DNA of 24,112 bases from CAZIQY01 sp964541605 (GTDB lineage Bacteria > Desulfobacterota > Syntrophia > Syntrophales > UBA2185), in assembly GCA_964541605.1 (NCBI GenBank), contig CAZIQY010000041.1, positions 1 through 24,112 of the forward strand, written 5' to 3'. Below, in pieces: positions 24,103 to 24,112 of the stretch (its first letter is position 1; every line of letters begins with the position of its first letter). The notes beneath the pieces were generated by a model. The model saw only the letters and a program-made list of their open reading frames with translations, made no database searches and was not told where the DNA came from. The translations under genes were made by a program, and so were the position numbers.

Positions 24103-24112
24103 ATGAAAAGTT

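Overview
The window reads like a chromosomal segment of a strictly anaerobic or syntrophic Desulfobacterota (former Deltaproteobacteria), perhaps near Syntrophus/Smithella. This is inferred from gene content: a catabolic-type pyruvate phosphate dikinase, a stand-alone ATP synthase c subunit with a signal peptide, a sigma-54 response regulator, a SpoIID/LytB-type lytic enzyme and a glycogen-debranching-type GH13 enzyme. No rRNA marker is present, so the assignment is tentative.

Left part (1 to about 13,200) is ordinary chromosome. It holds the 3' part of RNase P RNA, a secreted SpoIID-domain protein and a GH13 enzyme. A perfect 42-nt palindrome then separates the GH13 gene from a convergent RhlE-type DEAD-box helicase whose leader carries a terminator-like hairpin. 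Next come ppdK and atpE, both on the minus strand and each with its own intrinsic terminator. A divergent control region leads into a plus-strand set: response regulator, engB, a serine racemase/threonine dehydratase-fold enzyme and a small membrane protein. A MITE-like palindromic element follows, then a secreted Surface-adhesin-E-like protein.

Right part (about 13,200 to 23,830) is a defence island on the plus strand. It opens with an unusual type I restriction-modification operon. One 832-residue polypeptide joins an XRE helix-turn-helix, a complete HsdM methyltransferase and a single-TRD half HsdS. It overlaps by ATGA with a DUF1016/YhcG PDDEXK nuclease, and hsdR follows. A very small YgjP-type zinc peptidase and a large PHP-plus-SMC-like ATPase (TrlF family) come next. 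The promoter of the fusion gene carries a 12-bp palindrome over its predicted -10 box, which suggests that the built-in HTH acts as the controller protein of the system. The TRD segment is strikingly AT-rich inside a GC-rich gene, as expected of an exchanged specificity module. Duplicated and palindromic sequences lie in the gaps: twin palindromes before hsdR, a duplicated hsdR tail, and REP-like elements before the peptidase. A strong 8-bp hairpin like those of IS200/IS605 ends closes the window.

The best candidate for something little described is the self-contained HTH-HsdM-half-HsdS protein with its own operator, acting with HsdR and the DUF1016 nuclease as a one-polypeptide modification enzyme.
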